A DNA stretch of 64,000 nt from JANQFV01 sp964468185 (GCA_964468185.1 CAYXTR010000018.1:44301-108300); one strand, 5' to 3'; shown: positions 7,836 through 17,187, numbered from the stretch's first letter. The notes: generated by a model not told the origin, from the letters alone. Numbers and translations: made by a program.

Positions 7836-8810
7836 TCAAACACGACTGATGTGATCCGGATGCTCCCGAACGTGCGCCGCAATCCCGTCTGCATATCGCT
7901 GCATGATCTCCTGAATCAACTCCGGTCGATTGTCACGACTGCCGTCCGCAGGCGCGTGCAGCGGCTCCTTGACCACCAGCCGGTAGTAGAAGTTCGGCCG
8001 CGACACAACAAACGCCTGGCAGATGGTCGCCTTGCACCGCAAGGCCACCTGTGCCGTCCCGATCAGAAAATCCCGCTGCTGCCCGAAAATCTCCACCGGA
8101 CACGTCTTCAGCGCTACCCCGCGCACCCGGTTTACATCCAGCGCGCTGCCCACCACCCGGTTCTCATGAAAGCAGCGATAAATATCCCGCGGAAAGCTGT
8201 CCGCGTACAGCACACGCACCGCGGCATACTCGGGAAACGTCTTCGCGTACTTCTCCTGCACGTACAGCCGGATCTTGCCCTCGTTCCGATCCCGCACCCC
8301 CGCACACCGATACCCCAGCAGCGCCATCAATAACGCCGCCACATGGTGCGAACCGTGGTGACTCAGCATCACGTAAACACCATGCCCCCGCTCCAGCGCC
8401 GCATCCAGATGCTGCCGCCCATGAAACCGAATCCGCCGCATGATCTTCTCACGCGGCAGACGGTCGAAAATCAGATAAAACAGCTTGTCGCACCGCGTCC
8501 GCCGAAAATAGTCACGGATGATCTTCTGCCGCCGCGCCTTGCTCAGCCCTTCAGGAAACGCCTGTTCCAGCTCACGCCGGTATCGCGCCCGCCGCTTGAA
8601 GTTGATCAGGTATTCAAAGAACCCGAACCACCGCCCCAGCAGATACAACCCCTTCAGACTGAACACGTAAACCCAGGCCGCCAGAAACCACCGCACGAGC
8701 GAAAACTTCGCGCGCTCATACCAGCCGACCTGCCTTTCGGTACGACGCTCAGCCGGGGGGGCCGAGGTTTGCGTAGGCGCGTTTTCCAGCATCGACTCAG
8801 CGCGCGTCAT
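7836..8810 (-). CDS. LpxL/HtrB-like lysophospholipid acyltransferase
   Basis: A 324-residue protein resembling the lipid A late acyltransferase family, which moves an acyl chain from ACP to a lipid acceptor at the inner membrane. It has an N-terminal hydrophobic region (LVRWFLAAWVYVFSL), a basic linker (FKRRARYRRELEQAFP) and the core AALERGHGVYVMLSHHGSHH. The usual HX4D/E motif is not exact: after the first His of SHHGSHH the acidic position is a second His. I chose the ATG at 8810 because the longer open frame would overlap the upstream gene. It is probably the enzyme that transfers the finished ACP-bound product, being the first gene of the acyl cluster. The acceptor is unknown. Confidence 0.7.
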   Translation of the reverse strand: MTRAESMLENAPTQTSAPPAERRTERQVGWYERAKFSLVRWFLAAWVYVFSLKGLYLLGRWFGFFEYLINFKRRARYRRELEQAFPEGLSKARRQKIIRDYFRRTRCDKLFYLIFDRLPREKIMRRIRFHGRQHLDAALERGHGVYVMLSHHGSHHVAALLMALLGYRCAGVRDRNEGKIRLYVQEKYAKTFPEYAAVRVLYADSFPRDIYRCFHENRVVGSALDVNRVRGVALKTCPVEIFGQQRDFLIGTAQVALRCKATICQAFVVSRPNFYYRLVVKEPLHAPADGSRDNRPELIQEIMQRYADGIAAHVREHPDHISRV

Positions 8811-8925
8811 GCTACCACTACCAAAATCGCTCTGCGCAGCGTTACGACCCCACATTGTGGGCCCTTCACTCCGGACACGCAATAGCATAGCGGGTCGGCC
8901 CGCCCGTTTCCGCCACCCCCCACAT

Positions 8926-10353
8926 TCACGCCGGCTGTGCCGGTACATCGCCCCCATCCCCATCCTTGCGCTTGCGGCTGTTCGTGCGCCGGGCCGATTT
9001 CTGATGCGCCCGCACCTCGCGGCACAGGCGGTTGAGGGCATCCCGCACCGTCGCGATGAACCCGTCCAGCCGACTCTGCATCTGCTCGCCCGGATCATCC
9101 AGGTCTTCCAGCAGACCCTCCAACTCGATCACCAGGCTCGTCAGCCAATCCGTGTCCATGCTGCGGATGTCCTGCAACGCCGCCTGATAATTCAACTCGG
9201 CTCGACGATACGTATTCGATTCCCGCGCGTAGCGTCGCGACACCTCATGAAAGCGGTGAATCGCACTGGCCAGGTGCTTGATCTTCCGCATCACCTCCTG
9301 CTGCCGCTCGATCAATTCCCGCGCCGCCTCCTCACTCTCGTGCGTGACACTGCTGCGCGTAATCTGCTCACGCAGACCCTTGAACTCCGTCAGCGGCAGC
9401 AGGTTCGGCAACAGCGTGTGAATCGCATGCAATCGGCGTATTACCCACGCGGCCGTCCGCTCATCCCCCTCAAGCGCTCCCTCCGCACCCCGCAAGGCCA
9501 GCTCCTCAATCTGTCGCCGATACTGACCGGCCCGCACCGACAGCCGGTCGAACTTCTCTTCGCACTCCTGCAGATCCACCGCCCGAATAAACCCCGGAAA
9601 CCGATGCCGCATCTGCCGCAGCTTCACCAGCATGTCATGCGCATAGCTCTCCTCGAACTGCGCCAGGTAACCCTCATATTCACGTTGCATCCGCTGCCAG
9701 ATGTGCTGCACGTCTTCACGCGACGGCGCTTCCGCCGGGCCCGCGCCTCCGAACGCATGCGTGAGCTTCGAACGTTCGGATTCCGCGTGATAGGTCTGGT
9801 CCGGCGTGGCTCGTGAGCTGCGCAGTGCCGCCTCCCGCTGCGCAATGAAGCTCCGCAACATCGATGCCAGCATCCCATCGCCCCGTACGTCCGTGTGATT
9901 CATGACCCGCTTGGCCGCCGTTGCCAGCGACTGCTCATCAATCGCACTGCTCATCAATTCGGCACACAGCCGTTGATAGACCGCCTGGCGGTGCTTGTCG
10001 CGCGACGACAGGCCCTGTCCCGGTAGCCCAAACACGGCCAGACGTACCAGCTCGCGCGGAAATGGCCGCAGCCTCGCCGGACACCGCGCACCCTCCACTG
10101 CATCAAATGCAATCACCGCACGCGGCCCCAGCCAATCCAGCGCCTCCAGCGCGCCGAACAAGGAGCGCCCCGTAGCATCAGGCAACGCCCGCGCGACCAC
10201 GCCTGCCACGTCGCGCGGCGTCAACACTTCCCGCGCACCAGCCGCCACCAGCAATGCACCCCGCGCCCGCTCCACCATCCTGCGCACATCCCACGGGCCA
10301 ACAATGATATCCCCCACCCCATGGCCAAGCTCAGATTCCTGAGGCCCGCACAT
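8926..10353 (-). CDS. Unknown helical cytoplasmic protein
   Basis: A protein of 475 residues with no signal peptide, membrane segment or recognised enzymatic motif. The start at 10353 (MCGPQESELG) has GGAGG five nt upstream; the open frame extends about 70 codons further but without a ribosome site. The first part (DVRRMVERARGALLVAAGA and on) is mixed alpha/beta. From about residue 200 on the protein is almost entirely long, charged amphipathic helices (MQREYEGYLAQFEESYAHD, RELIERQQEVMRKIKHLAS), suggesting coiled coil. The end is a basic tail (RTNSRKRKDGDGG). It is between the Mrp gene and the acyltransferase on the same strand. I do not recognise the family. Confidence 0.7.
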   Translation of the reverse strand: MCGPQESELGHGVGDIIVGPWDVRRMVERARGALLVAAGAREVLTPRDVAGVVARALPDATGRSLFGALEALDWLGPRAVIAFDAVEGARCPARLRPFPRELVRLAVFGLPGQGLSSRDKHRQAVYQRLCAELMSSAIDEQSLATAAKRVMNHTDVRGDGMLASMLRSFIAQREAALRSSRATPDQTYHAESERSKLTHAFGGAGPAEAPSREDVQHIWQRMQREYEGYLAQFEESYAHDMLVKLRQMRHRFPGFIRAVDLQECEEKFDRLSVRAGQYRRQIEELALRGAEGALEGDERTAAWVIRRLHAIHTLLPNLLPLTEFKGLREQITRSSVTHESEEAARELIERQQEVMRKIKHLASAIHRFHEVSRRYARESNTYRRAELNYQAALQDIRSMDTDWLTSLVIELEGLLEDLDDPGEQMQSRLDGFIATVRDALNRLCREVRAHQKSARRTNSRKRKDGDGGDVPAQPA

Positions 10354-10589
10354 ACCGCCTCCAACTGCCAGGAAGTGAGTCGAGGGAGACGATGTCACCA
10401 TTCTACCACGTTCAGCGAGCCCCCCGCAACGAATCTGACCACCCCCGCACCTCCTGGGAACACAGAATCCGACGCCCACCCATGTCCAATATGTAACCCT
10501 CCCGGGCCCTCGCGGACAACTCTCCCCCTGCCCGCATGACCTCGGCCAGTCCCCCTGCACACGCATCGCCGGTGAATCAGACGCCAGCG

Positions 10590-11453
10590 CTAGTCGTTAA
10601 CGCGTAGCTGCGGTAGCGGCGTCCCCTGTTTCTCCTGCTCCTTGATTGTCTCCAGCAACTGCTGCGCAAGCTGCTCGAACGCCGCCCGCACCGGGGGTTC
10701 CACGTTCGTCATCAACGCCTGTGGCTCACCGGCATCGCCGTGCGCGCGAATTCCCACGTTCAGCGGAATCGCCCCCAGGAAACGCGTCTCCAGCATCTGC
10801 GCCGCATGCTCAGCCCCGCCATGGTCGAAGATCTCATCCCGATGACCGCAGTGCGGACACAGGTAATAGCTCATGTTCTCCACCATCCCCAGCGGCGGTA
10901 CGCCCAGCTTCTGATACATCCGCAGTGCCCGCACCGCATCCAGCAGCGCAACCTTCTGCGGCGTACACACCACCACCGCCCCCGTCAGCGGAATCGTCTG
11001 CGCCAGCGTGAGCGGTATGTCCCCCGTCCCCGGCGGCAGATCGACCACCAGCACATCCAGCTCACCCCAGTTCGTCCGCTCCAGAAACTCCGCCACATAT
11101 TTCTGCGCCATCGGCCCACGCCAGATCACCGCCTGATCCGGCCCCAGCATATGTCCAATACTGGTCACCTTGATATCCTCAAAGCTCGGCGGATTCACAC
11201 GCCCGTCGTCGTCCATCTGAAGCTGCTTGTCGGCCGTCCCCGTCAGCGTCGGCAGTGATGGCCCGTACACATCCGCGTCCAGCAGCGCCACCCGCTTCCC
11301 GAGCCGGCGCAACCCCAGTGCCGCCACCAGCGCGACCGTGCTCTTGCCCACCCCGCCCTTGCCCGCACCCACCGCAATCACGTGGCGGACACCCGGCAGG
11401 GGGGTGGTCGGACGAGGTGGTACCCCGGGCGTCGGGTTCTGTGGGTCGGCCAT
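10590..11453 (-). CDS. mrp: Mrp/ApbC-type P-loop ATPase, iron-sulfur cluster carrier
   Basis: A 287-residue member of the Mrp/NBP35 family, cytoplasmic ATPases that carry Fe-S clusters to target proteins. The deviant Walker A motif GKGGVGKST is at residues 31-39. Walker B-like VDLPPGTGDI and the family motif VENMSYYLCPHCGH are present; its two cysteines bind the cluster at the dimer interface. The N-terminal MIP18-like (DUF59) domain of many bacterial Mrp proteins is absent; instead there is a short Pro-rich leader. AGGAGAC precedes the start. It is the most upstream gene of this minus-strand series, but 236 nt separate it from the next gene, so it may be independent. Confidence 0.9.
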   Translation of the reverse strand: MADPQNPTPGVPPRPTTPLPGVRHVIAVGAGKGGVGKSTVALVAALGLRRLGKRVALLDADVYGPSLPTLTGTADKQLQMDDDGRVNPPSFEDIKVTSIGHMLGPDQAVIWRGPMAQKYVAEFLERTNWGELDVLVVDLPPGTGDIPLTLAQTIPLTGAVVVCTPQKVALLDAVRALRMYQKLGVPPLGMVENMSYYLCPHCGHRDEIFDHGGAEHAAQMLETRFLGAIPLNVGIRAHGDAGEPQALMTNVEPPVRAAFEQLAQQLLETIKEQEKQGTPLPQLRVND

Positions 11454-11737
11454 CGCATGTCTCCTTCAAGGACAGTGCACCCCGACCAGGACCGGCGGGC
11501 TGCGAATTCTCGATGGATATTCGACGATAGCGGCTCCGCTGGCAAATCTCCAGCATTCCCGTTACGATCCCCCTTCTCGTGTCGATCCGGGCGGCGAGCC
11601 GGTCTTCGCACCACGCGGGTCAGTTCGCATCATTCCGCCTCAGGGTCCCGCACCAACACCACGTATCAGGATGTCTGCCTGACAGTGAACTGTTCATTGT
11701 CACCCATCGTGCAGAGCTTGGTTCGGCGAAAAGCTGC

Positions 11738-13789
11738 ATGATTGCAAAACTATCAAAAACCCCCGGCCGCTGGTTTAACGGACTCCGCGAGTCTGAGCAC
11801 CTCCAGATGGTGCTACTCGCGCTACTCATCGGGATCGGCGGCGGTTTCGCGGCGGTGGGGTTCCGCTACCTGATTTCGGGCGGAAACTGGCTCGCTTGGC
11901 GCGACGCCGAATACACACTCGATTACATCCGCAGCCTCCCCGCCTGGTGGAAAATCCTCGCGCCTGCCGTCGGCGGCTTCCTCTGCGCTTGCATCGTCTA
12001 CTACTTCGCCCGCGAAGCCAAGGGCCACGGCGTCCCCGAAGTCATGGAAGCCGTCGCGCTCCGCGGCGGCCGCATCCGCCCGCGCGTCGTCTTCGCCAAA
12101 TTGTTCGCCTCGGCGATCAGCATTGCGTCAGGTGGATCAGTTGGCCGCGAAGGCCCCATCGTCCAGATCGGCTCCGCCTTCGGCTCAACCATCGGCCAGT
12201 GGTTCAACCTCGACGAACGCCGCCTCCGCACGCTCGTCGGCTGCGGCGCCGCCGCCGGCATCGCCGGCACCTTCAACGCCCCCGTCGCCGGCGCGCTCTT
12301 CGCCGTCGAGGTCATCCTGGCCGACTTCCGCGTCGTCCAGTTCTCACCGATCGTCATCGCATCCGTCGCCGGCACGGTGGTGGGGCACTACTTCTTTGGC
12401 GACATCCCCGCCTTCCAGGTCGAAAAGTACCGCGTCGTGAACTACGGCGAACTCGGGGCCTACGTCGTACTCGGCATCCTCGCCGGGCTGGCCGCACTCC
12501 TGTTCGTCCGCCTCCTGTATTTCACCGAGGATTTCTTCGACAACATCAAAGTCTGGCCACCGCTCAAAGCCGTCGTCGGCGGCGCCATCATCGGCATCAT
12601 CGCACTCTGGTTCCCCGAGATCTACGGCGTCGGCTACGAAGCGATCGAGAGCGCGCTCCGCGGCGAGATGCTCTGGCACATGCTGCTGATCCTCGTCATC
12701 GTGAAGATCGCCGCCGTCGGAATCACCATCGGCTCCGGCGGTTCCGGTGGCATCTTCGCGCCCTCGCTGTTCATCGGCGCCATGGCCGGCGGCGCCGTGG
12801 GTACCGTTGTAAATCAGTTCTGGCCAGGTGCCACGGCTCCCCCCGGTGCCTATGCCCTGGTTGGTATGGCCGCCGTTGTCGGCGCCGCCACGCATGCTCC
12901 CATCACCGCCATCGTCATCATCTTCGAGCTCACCAGCGACTATAAGCTCATGCTTCCGCTGATGATCAGCACGACCATCGCTACCTTGCTCGCCACACAG
13001 CTCCAATACGGCTCGATCTACACCATCAAGCTCCTCCGCCGCGGCGTGGATATCCACAAAGGCCACGACATCTCCGTCCTCAAACACCTGTCCGTCCGCG
13101 ATCAAATGCGCACCGATCCCGTCACCGTCCGCCCCGGCGCCGGTGTCATGGACGTCATCTCGAAGTTCGTCAGCCACGCCGGCACGACCCTGTTCGTCGT
13201 CGATGACAGTCGCCGGCTCCAGGGCCTCATCACCGCCCATCAAAGCCGCGCCGTCCTCACCGATCCGAAGTCCTACGAGCCCTTCATCATCGCTCAGGAC
13301 ATCATGCAGGAGACCGGCTTCCCCACCGTCAGCCCGGACGATACCCTCGCCGACGCCATGCGCCGTCTTGCCCGCTATCGCGGTGAGGTCCCCGTCATCG
13401 AAGACGGCCGCCTCGTCGGTGCCATCTGGCCCGAAGACGTGATCGAACGCTACAACGCCGAGGTCTTCAAACGCGATATGGCCGCCGGAATGGCCGCCAC
13501 AGTGAACGACCACCCACGCGTCGAGCCGCTGCCCGTCGCCAAGGACACCAGCCTCGTCGAAATGCCCGTACCACCCGCCTTCGTCGGCAAAACGCTCGGC
13601 AGCCTCGACGTGCGCAATCGCTACGACGCGACCGTCCTGCTGGTCCGTCACCGAACGGCGCCAGGCGCCGATCCCGTCAACGCCGTACCCAGCGCCGACT
13701 ACACCTTCAACCACGGCGACGTCATGCTGGTCATGGCCCCCAATGACCGACTCCGCCAAATGCAGCGCGGCGATTTCCTGCCAGCGTGA
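11738..13789 (+). CDS. ClC-family chloride channel/transporter with CBS pair and RCK_C domain
   Basis: A 683-residue membrane protein. The N-terminal about 430 residues are the ClC core with its signatures: GKGHGVPEV, GSVGREGPIVQIGS (gating glutamate near residue 138), TFNAPVAGALFAVEVI and GGSGGIFAPSLF. The proton glutamate of the Cl-/H+ antiporters, the second E of their FIIEEM segment, is Val here (FAVEVI), which argues for a channel. Two CBS domains, probable nucleotide sensors, follow at about residues 455-580, and an RCK_C-like domain at 608-681 (VGKTLGSLDVRNRYDATVLLV). I chose the ATG at 11738 because the N-terminal extension before it lacks family resemblance. Confidence 0.9.
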   Translation: MIAKLSKTPGRWFNGLRESEHLQMVLLALLIGIGGGFAAVGFRYLISGGNWLAWRDAEYTLDYIRSLPAWWKILAPAVGGFLCACIVYYFAREAKGHGVPEVMEAVALRGGRIRPRVVFAKLFASAISIASGGSVGREGPIVQIGSAFGSTIGQWFNLDERRLRTLVGCGAAAGIAGTFNAPVAGALFAVEVILADFRVVQFSPIVIASVAGTVVGHYFFGDIPAFQVEKYRVVNYGELGAYVVLGILAGLAALLFVRLLYFTEDFFDNIKVWPPLKAVVGGAIIGIIALWFPEIYGVGYEAIESALRGEMLWHMLLILVIVKIAAVGITIGSGGSGGIFAPSLFIGAMAGGAVGTVVNQFWPGATAPPGAYALVGMAAVVGAATHAPITAIVIIFELTSDYKLMLPLMISTTIATLLATQLQYGSIYTIKLLRRGVDIHKGHDISVLKHLSVRDQMRTDPVTVRPGAGVMDVISKFVSHAGTTLFVVDDSRRLQGLITAHQSRAVLTDPKSYEPFIIAQDIMQETGFPTVSPDDTLADAMRRLARYRGEVPVIEDGRLVGAIWPEDVIERYNAEVFKRDMAAGMAATVNDHPRVEPLPVAKDTSLVEMPVPPAFVGKTLGSLDVRNRYDATVLLVRHRTAPGADPVNAVPSADYTFNHGDVMLVMAPNDRLRQMQRGDFLPA

Positions 13790-13910
13790 GGGAACCCGCA
13801 TCAACGCCAACTGATGCGTTTCATGAACACGCGCAGGAAGCCCGGCCCGGGGAGAGCGCGGACTTCCGTCTCAGCAGCAGGTGAGACAAAGAGGCTTGTG
13901 AGCGGCGGAA

Positions 13911-14159
13911 CTACAGCACTGGCGTGCCCCACACCGCATCATAAACTTCGTCATTGATGATCGCGAAAAACCCGTCGTCATCGACATCGATGTCGTACAA
14001 CGCGTCCGCGATACCGTGTGACGCAAAGAAGAACGTCACGGCCTCGCGCAATTCTTGCTCCTCAGCATGACGCGATACGTCCAGATCGATGGTCCGGACT
14101 TCGGTGTTCTCGAAGCCGAATCGCGGAACACAGCGGATCATCAATGCGGTCTTCTTCAT
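13911..14159 (-). CDS. Small acidic hypothetical protein
   Basis: An 82-residue protein, MKKTALMIRCVPRFGFENTE onward, with no signal peptide or membrane segment. It reads as a compact alpha/beta fold with an acidic C-terminal half (YDIDVDDDGFFAIINDEVY). The frame is clean from start to stop in a gap between two convergent genes, and its amino-acid mix is that of a real soluble protein. No family was recognised. An AAGAGCC upstream of the ATG could be a weak ribosome site. Confidence 0.55.
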   Translation of the reverse strand: MKKTALMIRCVPRFGFENTEVRTIDLDVSRHAEEQELREAVTFFFASHGIADALYDIDVDDDGFFAIINDEVYDAVWGTPVL

Positions 14160-14274
14160 GGCTCTTCACCGCGACGACAGGGTATTCGTCGTCTCTACAA
14201 CTATTATACGTAAACGGCAATCCCAGAGTTCAATCGCCGCGCAAATAGCCCGATAGTTTTTCGTTTTGATACGC

Positions 14275-15402
14275 TTAATGGGCTGGCAGCGCGTCGATTA
14301 CCTGATCCACTTCGTCCTCGGTGTTGTAGAAATGCGGACTTAGCCGCAAACGCCCCAGACGTAGTGACGCCACAATCCGAAACTCCTCGCGCAAGTGCTT
14401 GCGCAGCGCCACCAGATCCTGTTTATCAGACCACAGCGACACGATGCCGCTCCACTCACTCGGCGTCCGGGGGCTGCTGATCGTCCACCCCTTCCGACGC
14501 GCACCCTCCACCAGCCGATCCGTCAGGTGCTTAATCCGTCTTTGAATCTCTTCAATTCCCGATTCCAGCAACAAATTCACCGAAGCACCCAACGCCCGAA
14601 TCCCCGCCAGGTTGTAAGCCCCACTGTCAAACCGCCGCGCATCATCCCGAAAATCCAGCCGTGGCTCCGCCGTGTCAAAGTCATACTTCATGCACAAATA
14701 GCCCGGCTCCGACGGCCGCAAATGCCCCAGGAGCTCCCGCCGACAGAAAAACACCCCGGCCCCATCCGGCCCGCACAACCACTTGTGCCCATCCGCCGCC
14801 AGAAAATCGATATTCATCGCCCGCACGTCCATCGGGTGTACCCCCAGCGCCTGAATCGCATCCACGCACAGCAGCACACCCTTCTCCTGACACAGCTCCC
14901 CCAACCGTGTCAGATCAACGCGAAACCCATTGCTCCACTGCACCGCCGAGATCGCCAGCACCCGCGTCCGCCGATCAATCGCCTCCGCCAGCCGGTCAAA
15001 GGGTATCCGCCCATCCTCTTCCCGCACGAACTTCGCGTGCACACCCCGCTGCTCCAGGTGCAGCCACGGCGTCACGTTGGCCGGAAACTCCATCGTGTTC
15101 AGCACGACATTATCCCCCGTGACCCACTGCACGCCGTTGGCCACGTAGTTCAGCCCCTCCGACGTGTTCTTCACGAAGGTGAGCTCATCCGTCCCCGCGT
15201 TGAGCAGCTTCGCAAATGCATGCCGCACTTGGTCGGGACTACGCAGGTAATCCTCCGCCAGATAACTCTGCTCAGACTGCTCCCGCGCATAAGCCGTCAG
15301 CGCCCGCACCGCCGGTGCAGACAACGGCGCCACGGCCGCGTGATCCTGAAAGTTGAACCGGCTCGTGATCGGGAACTGCCGCCGAATCTCTTGCACATTC
15401 AT
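14275..15402 (-). CDS. Class V aminotransferase (cysteine desulfurase-like, PLP-dependent)
   Basis: A 375-residue fold-type I PLP enzyme. The PLP lysine is visible in AADGHKWLCGPDG near residue 205. Other family landmarks are FVKNTSEGLNYVANG (cofactor phosphate region), LAISAVQWSNGFRVDL and CVDAIQALGVHPMDV. The overall pattern resembles isopenicillin N epimerase and SufS/Csd-like proteins. A catalytic cysteine of desulfurases is not evident in the expected late segment, so the substrate is open. The start at 15402 has AGGA eight nt upstream; the ATG at 15411 is an alternative. It is divergent from hslU, with about 175 nt between starts. Confidence 0.85.
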   Translation of the reverse strand: MNVQEIRRQFPITSRFNFQDHAAVAPLSAPAVRALTAYAREQSEQSYLAEDYLRSPDQVRHAFAKLLNAGTDELTFVKNTSEGLNYVANGVQWVTGDNVVLNTMEFPANVTPWLHLEQRGVHAKFVREEDGRIPFDRLAEAIDRRTRVLAISAVQWSNGFRVDLTRLGELCQEKGVLLCVDAIQALGVHPMDVRAMNIDFLAADGHKWLCGPDGAGVFFCRRELLGHLRPSEPGYLCMKYDFDTAEPRLDFRDDARRFDSGAYNLAGIRALGASVNLLLESGIEEIQRRIKHLTDRLVEGARRKGWTISSPRTPSEWSGIVSLWSDKQDLVALRKHLREEFRIVASLRLGRLRLSPHFYNTEDEVDQVIDALPAH

Positions 15403-15577
15403 GGTCTGCATCCTGCCAGGCGCCTCACTGTTCGTGCGCACTCCATTTTACGCACACGCCGGACCGTCGTCTGCCGCCAGCCCACGATTTGCGACATCGC
15501 CGCCAACCCGAATATCATAGACGATTGCGGCGAATACCGCGCCGTCAACGCACTCGTTCTGAAGACGAAGGACACGC

Positions 15578-16918
15578 ATGCACGAACTCACGCCTCGCGA
15601 AATCGTTGCCGCCCTTGACCGCTTCATCATCGGACAGGAAGAGGCCAAACGCGCCGTCGCCGTCGCCATCCGCAATCGCTGGCGCCGCATCCAGCTACCC
15701 AAGAACCTCCGCAACGACGTCGTCCCCAAGAACATCCTCATGATGGGACCCACCGGGGTGGGGAAAACCGAAATCGCCCGGCGCCTCGCGCAGCTCATCG
15801 AGGCACCTTTCATCAAGATCGAAGCCACCAAGTTCACCGAAGTCGGCTACGTCGGCCGCGACGTCGACAGCATCATCCGCGACCTCGTCGAACGCGCCGT
15901 GGCCATGGAACGCCAACAGGCTGCCCACAGCGTCCGCGAACGCGCCGCCCGCCTCGCCGAAGACCGCGTCATCGACCAGCTCCTCCCCGGCAACTCCACT
16001 TTCGACAGCGACGACCAGGAGCAGGCCGAACGCCGTCGCCGCACCCGCGAAAAACTCCGCACCCAACTCCACGCCGGCGGCCTCGCCGAACGCACCGTCG
16101 AAGTTTCCGTCGATGAGCGCAGCGTCCCAACGCACGTCATGAGCAATATGGGCCTCGACCAGATGGGACCCGACTTCGAGCAACTCCTCGAACGCGTCAT
16201 GCCCTCCCGCTCCAAACGCCGCCGACTACCCGTCGGCGAGGCCATCGACGTCATGACCCAGCAGGAAATCGACCGCCTCCTCGACCAGGACGCCATCCAG
16301 CAGGCCGCCATCCGCCGCGCCGAGGAATCCGGCATGGTCTTCGTCGACGAAATCGACAAAGTCTGCGGCGGCGGCCTCATGGAAGGCGCCGGCCCCGAGG
16401 TCTCCCGCAGCGGCGTCCAGCGCGACCTGCTGCCCCTCGTTGAAGGCTCCGCCGTCAGCACCCGCTACGGCCTCGTCCGCACCGACCACATCCTGTTCAT
16501 CGCCGCCGGCGCATTCACCCAGTCGCACCCCAGCGACCTCATGCCCGAATTGCAGGGCCGCTTCCCGCTCCGCGTTCGCCTCGACGACCTCGAATCCGAC
16601 GACTACTACCGCATCCTTACCGAACCTGAGAACGCCCTGATCAAACAACAGGTCGCGCTCATGCAAACCGAAGGCGTCGCCCTCACCTTCACCGACGAAG
16701 CCGTGCACGAGATGGCCGAGATGGCCTATCGCGCCAACCAACTGCTCGAGAACATCGGTGCCCGCCGGCTCTACACCATCATGGAAAAAGTCGTCGAGGA
16801 AATCGCCTTCAACGCTTCCGACGCCGCCAACAAGGAGGTCGGCATCGACGTCGACTACGTCCGCATGCGCCTCGCCGACATCATCGACGATGAGGAACGC
16901 AGCCAGTACGAACTCTGA
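15578..16918 (+). CDS. hslU: HslU (ClpY), ATPase subunit of the HslVU protease
   Basis: A 446-residue AAA+ unfoldase that feeds proteins into the HslV peptidase. The N-terminus (ELTPREIVAALDRFIIGQ) matches HslU closely. Walker A is GPTGVGKTE near residue 63; the pore loop is EVGYVGRD; Walker B is FVDEIDK; the sensor region includes GRFPLRVRLDDL. The I-domain lies between the Walker motifs and is rich in Arg/Glu. The C-terminal tail, which in E. coli ends in RFIL and docks into HslV, ends here in RSQYEL. No hslV gene is next to it: the neighbours are a divergent aminotransferase and a metallophosphoesterase. Confidence 0.93.
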   Translation: MHELTPREIVAALDRFIIGQEEAKRAVAVAIRNRWRRIQLPKNLRNDVVPKNILMMGPTGVGKTEIARRLAQLIEAPFIKIEATKFTEVGYVGRDVDSIIRDLVERAVAMERQQAAHSVRERAARLAEDRVIDQLLPGNSTFDSDDQEQAERRRRTREKLRTQLHAGGLAERTVEVSVDERSVPTHVMSNMGLDQMGPDFEQLLERVMPSRSKRRRLPVGEAIDVMTQQEIDRLLDQDAIQQAAIRRAEESGMVFVDEIDKVCGGGLMEGAGPEVSRSGVQRDLLPLVEGSAVSTRYGLVRTDHILFIAAGAFTQSHPSDLMPELQGRFPLRVRLDDLESDDYYRILTEPENALIKQQVALMQTEGVALTFTDEAVHEMAEMAYRANQLLENIGARRLYTIMEKVVEEIAFNASDAANKEVGIDVDYVRMRLADIIDDEERSQYEL

Positions 16919-16964
16919 GAAGAATCCCGCACGCAAGGCACGTCCCACCTCCGGTACAATGGGG

Positions 16965-16983
16965 GACCGGCCTCCGGTCGGTC
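16965..16983. repeat. Dispersed 19-bp palindrome, copy 1
   Basis: Imperfect palindrome GACCGGCCTCCGGTCGGTC, one of seven related copies found in intergenic DNA of this window. It follows the stop codon of hslU. Confidence 0.7.
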
Positions 16984-17187
16984 AGGAATGGGCGGCGAGG
17001 TGCCACGCGCTGCGCGTCAGAAACGCAAAGCGCTACCTGCTTCCACACAGTACTGTCATCGTCCTGACACCAGCCTCTGACATTCCTAACACACTGGCAA
17101 CATTGTCACGCTAACTTCCCGCAAATCTACGTCGCTCACGATTCAACCGTGACGACTTCAGAACAATCCAGCACCTGGAGGACAACG

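Noticed and set aside
12344..13810. A 488-codon minus-strand open frame opposite the ClC gene
   Set aside because: It is the mirror frame of a GC-rich coding region; its protein is a low-complexity Asp/Gly/Ala string with no family features, while the plus strand encodes a clear ClC protein.
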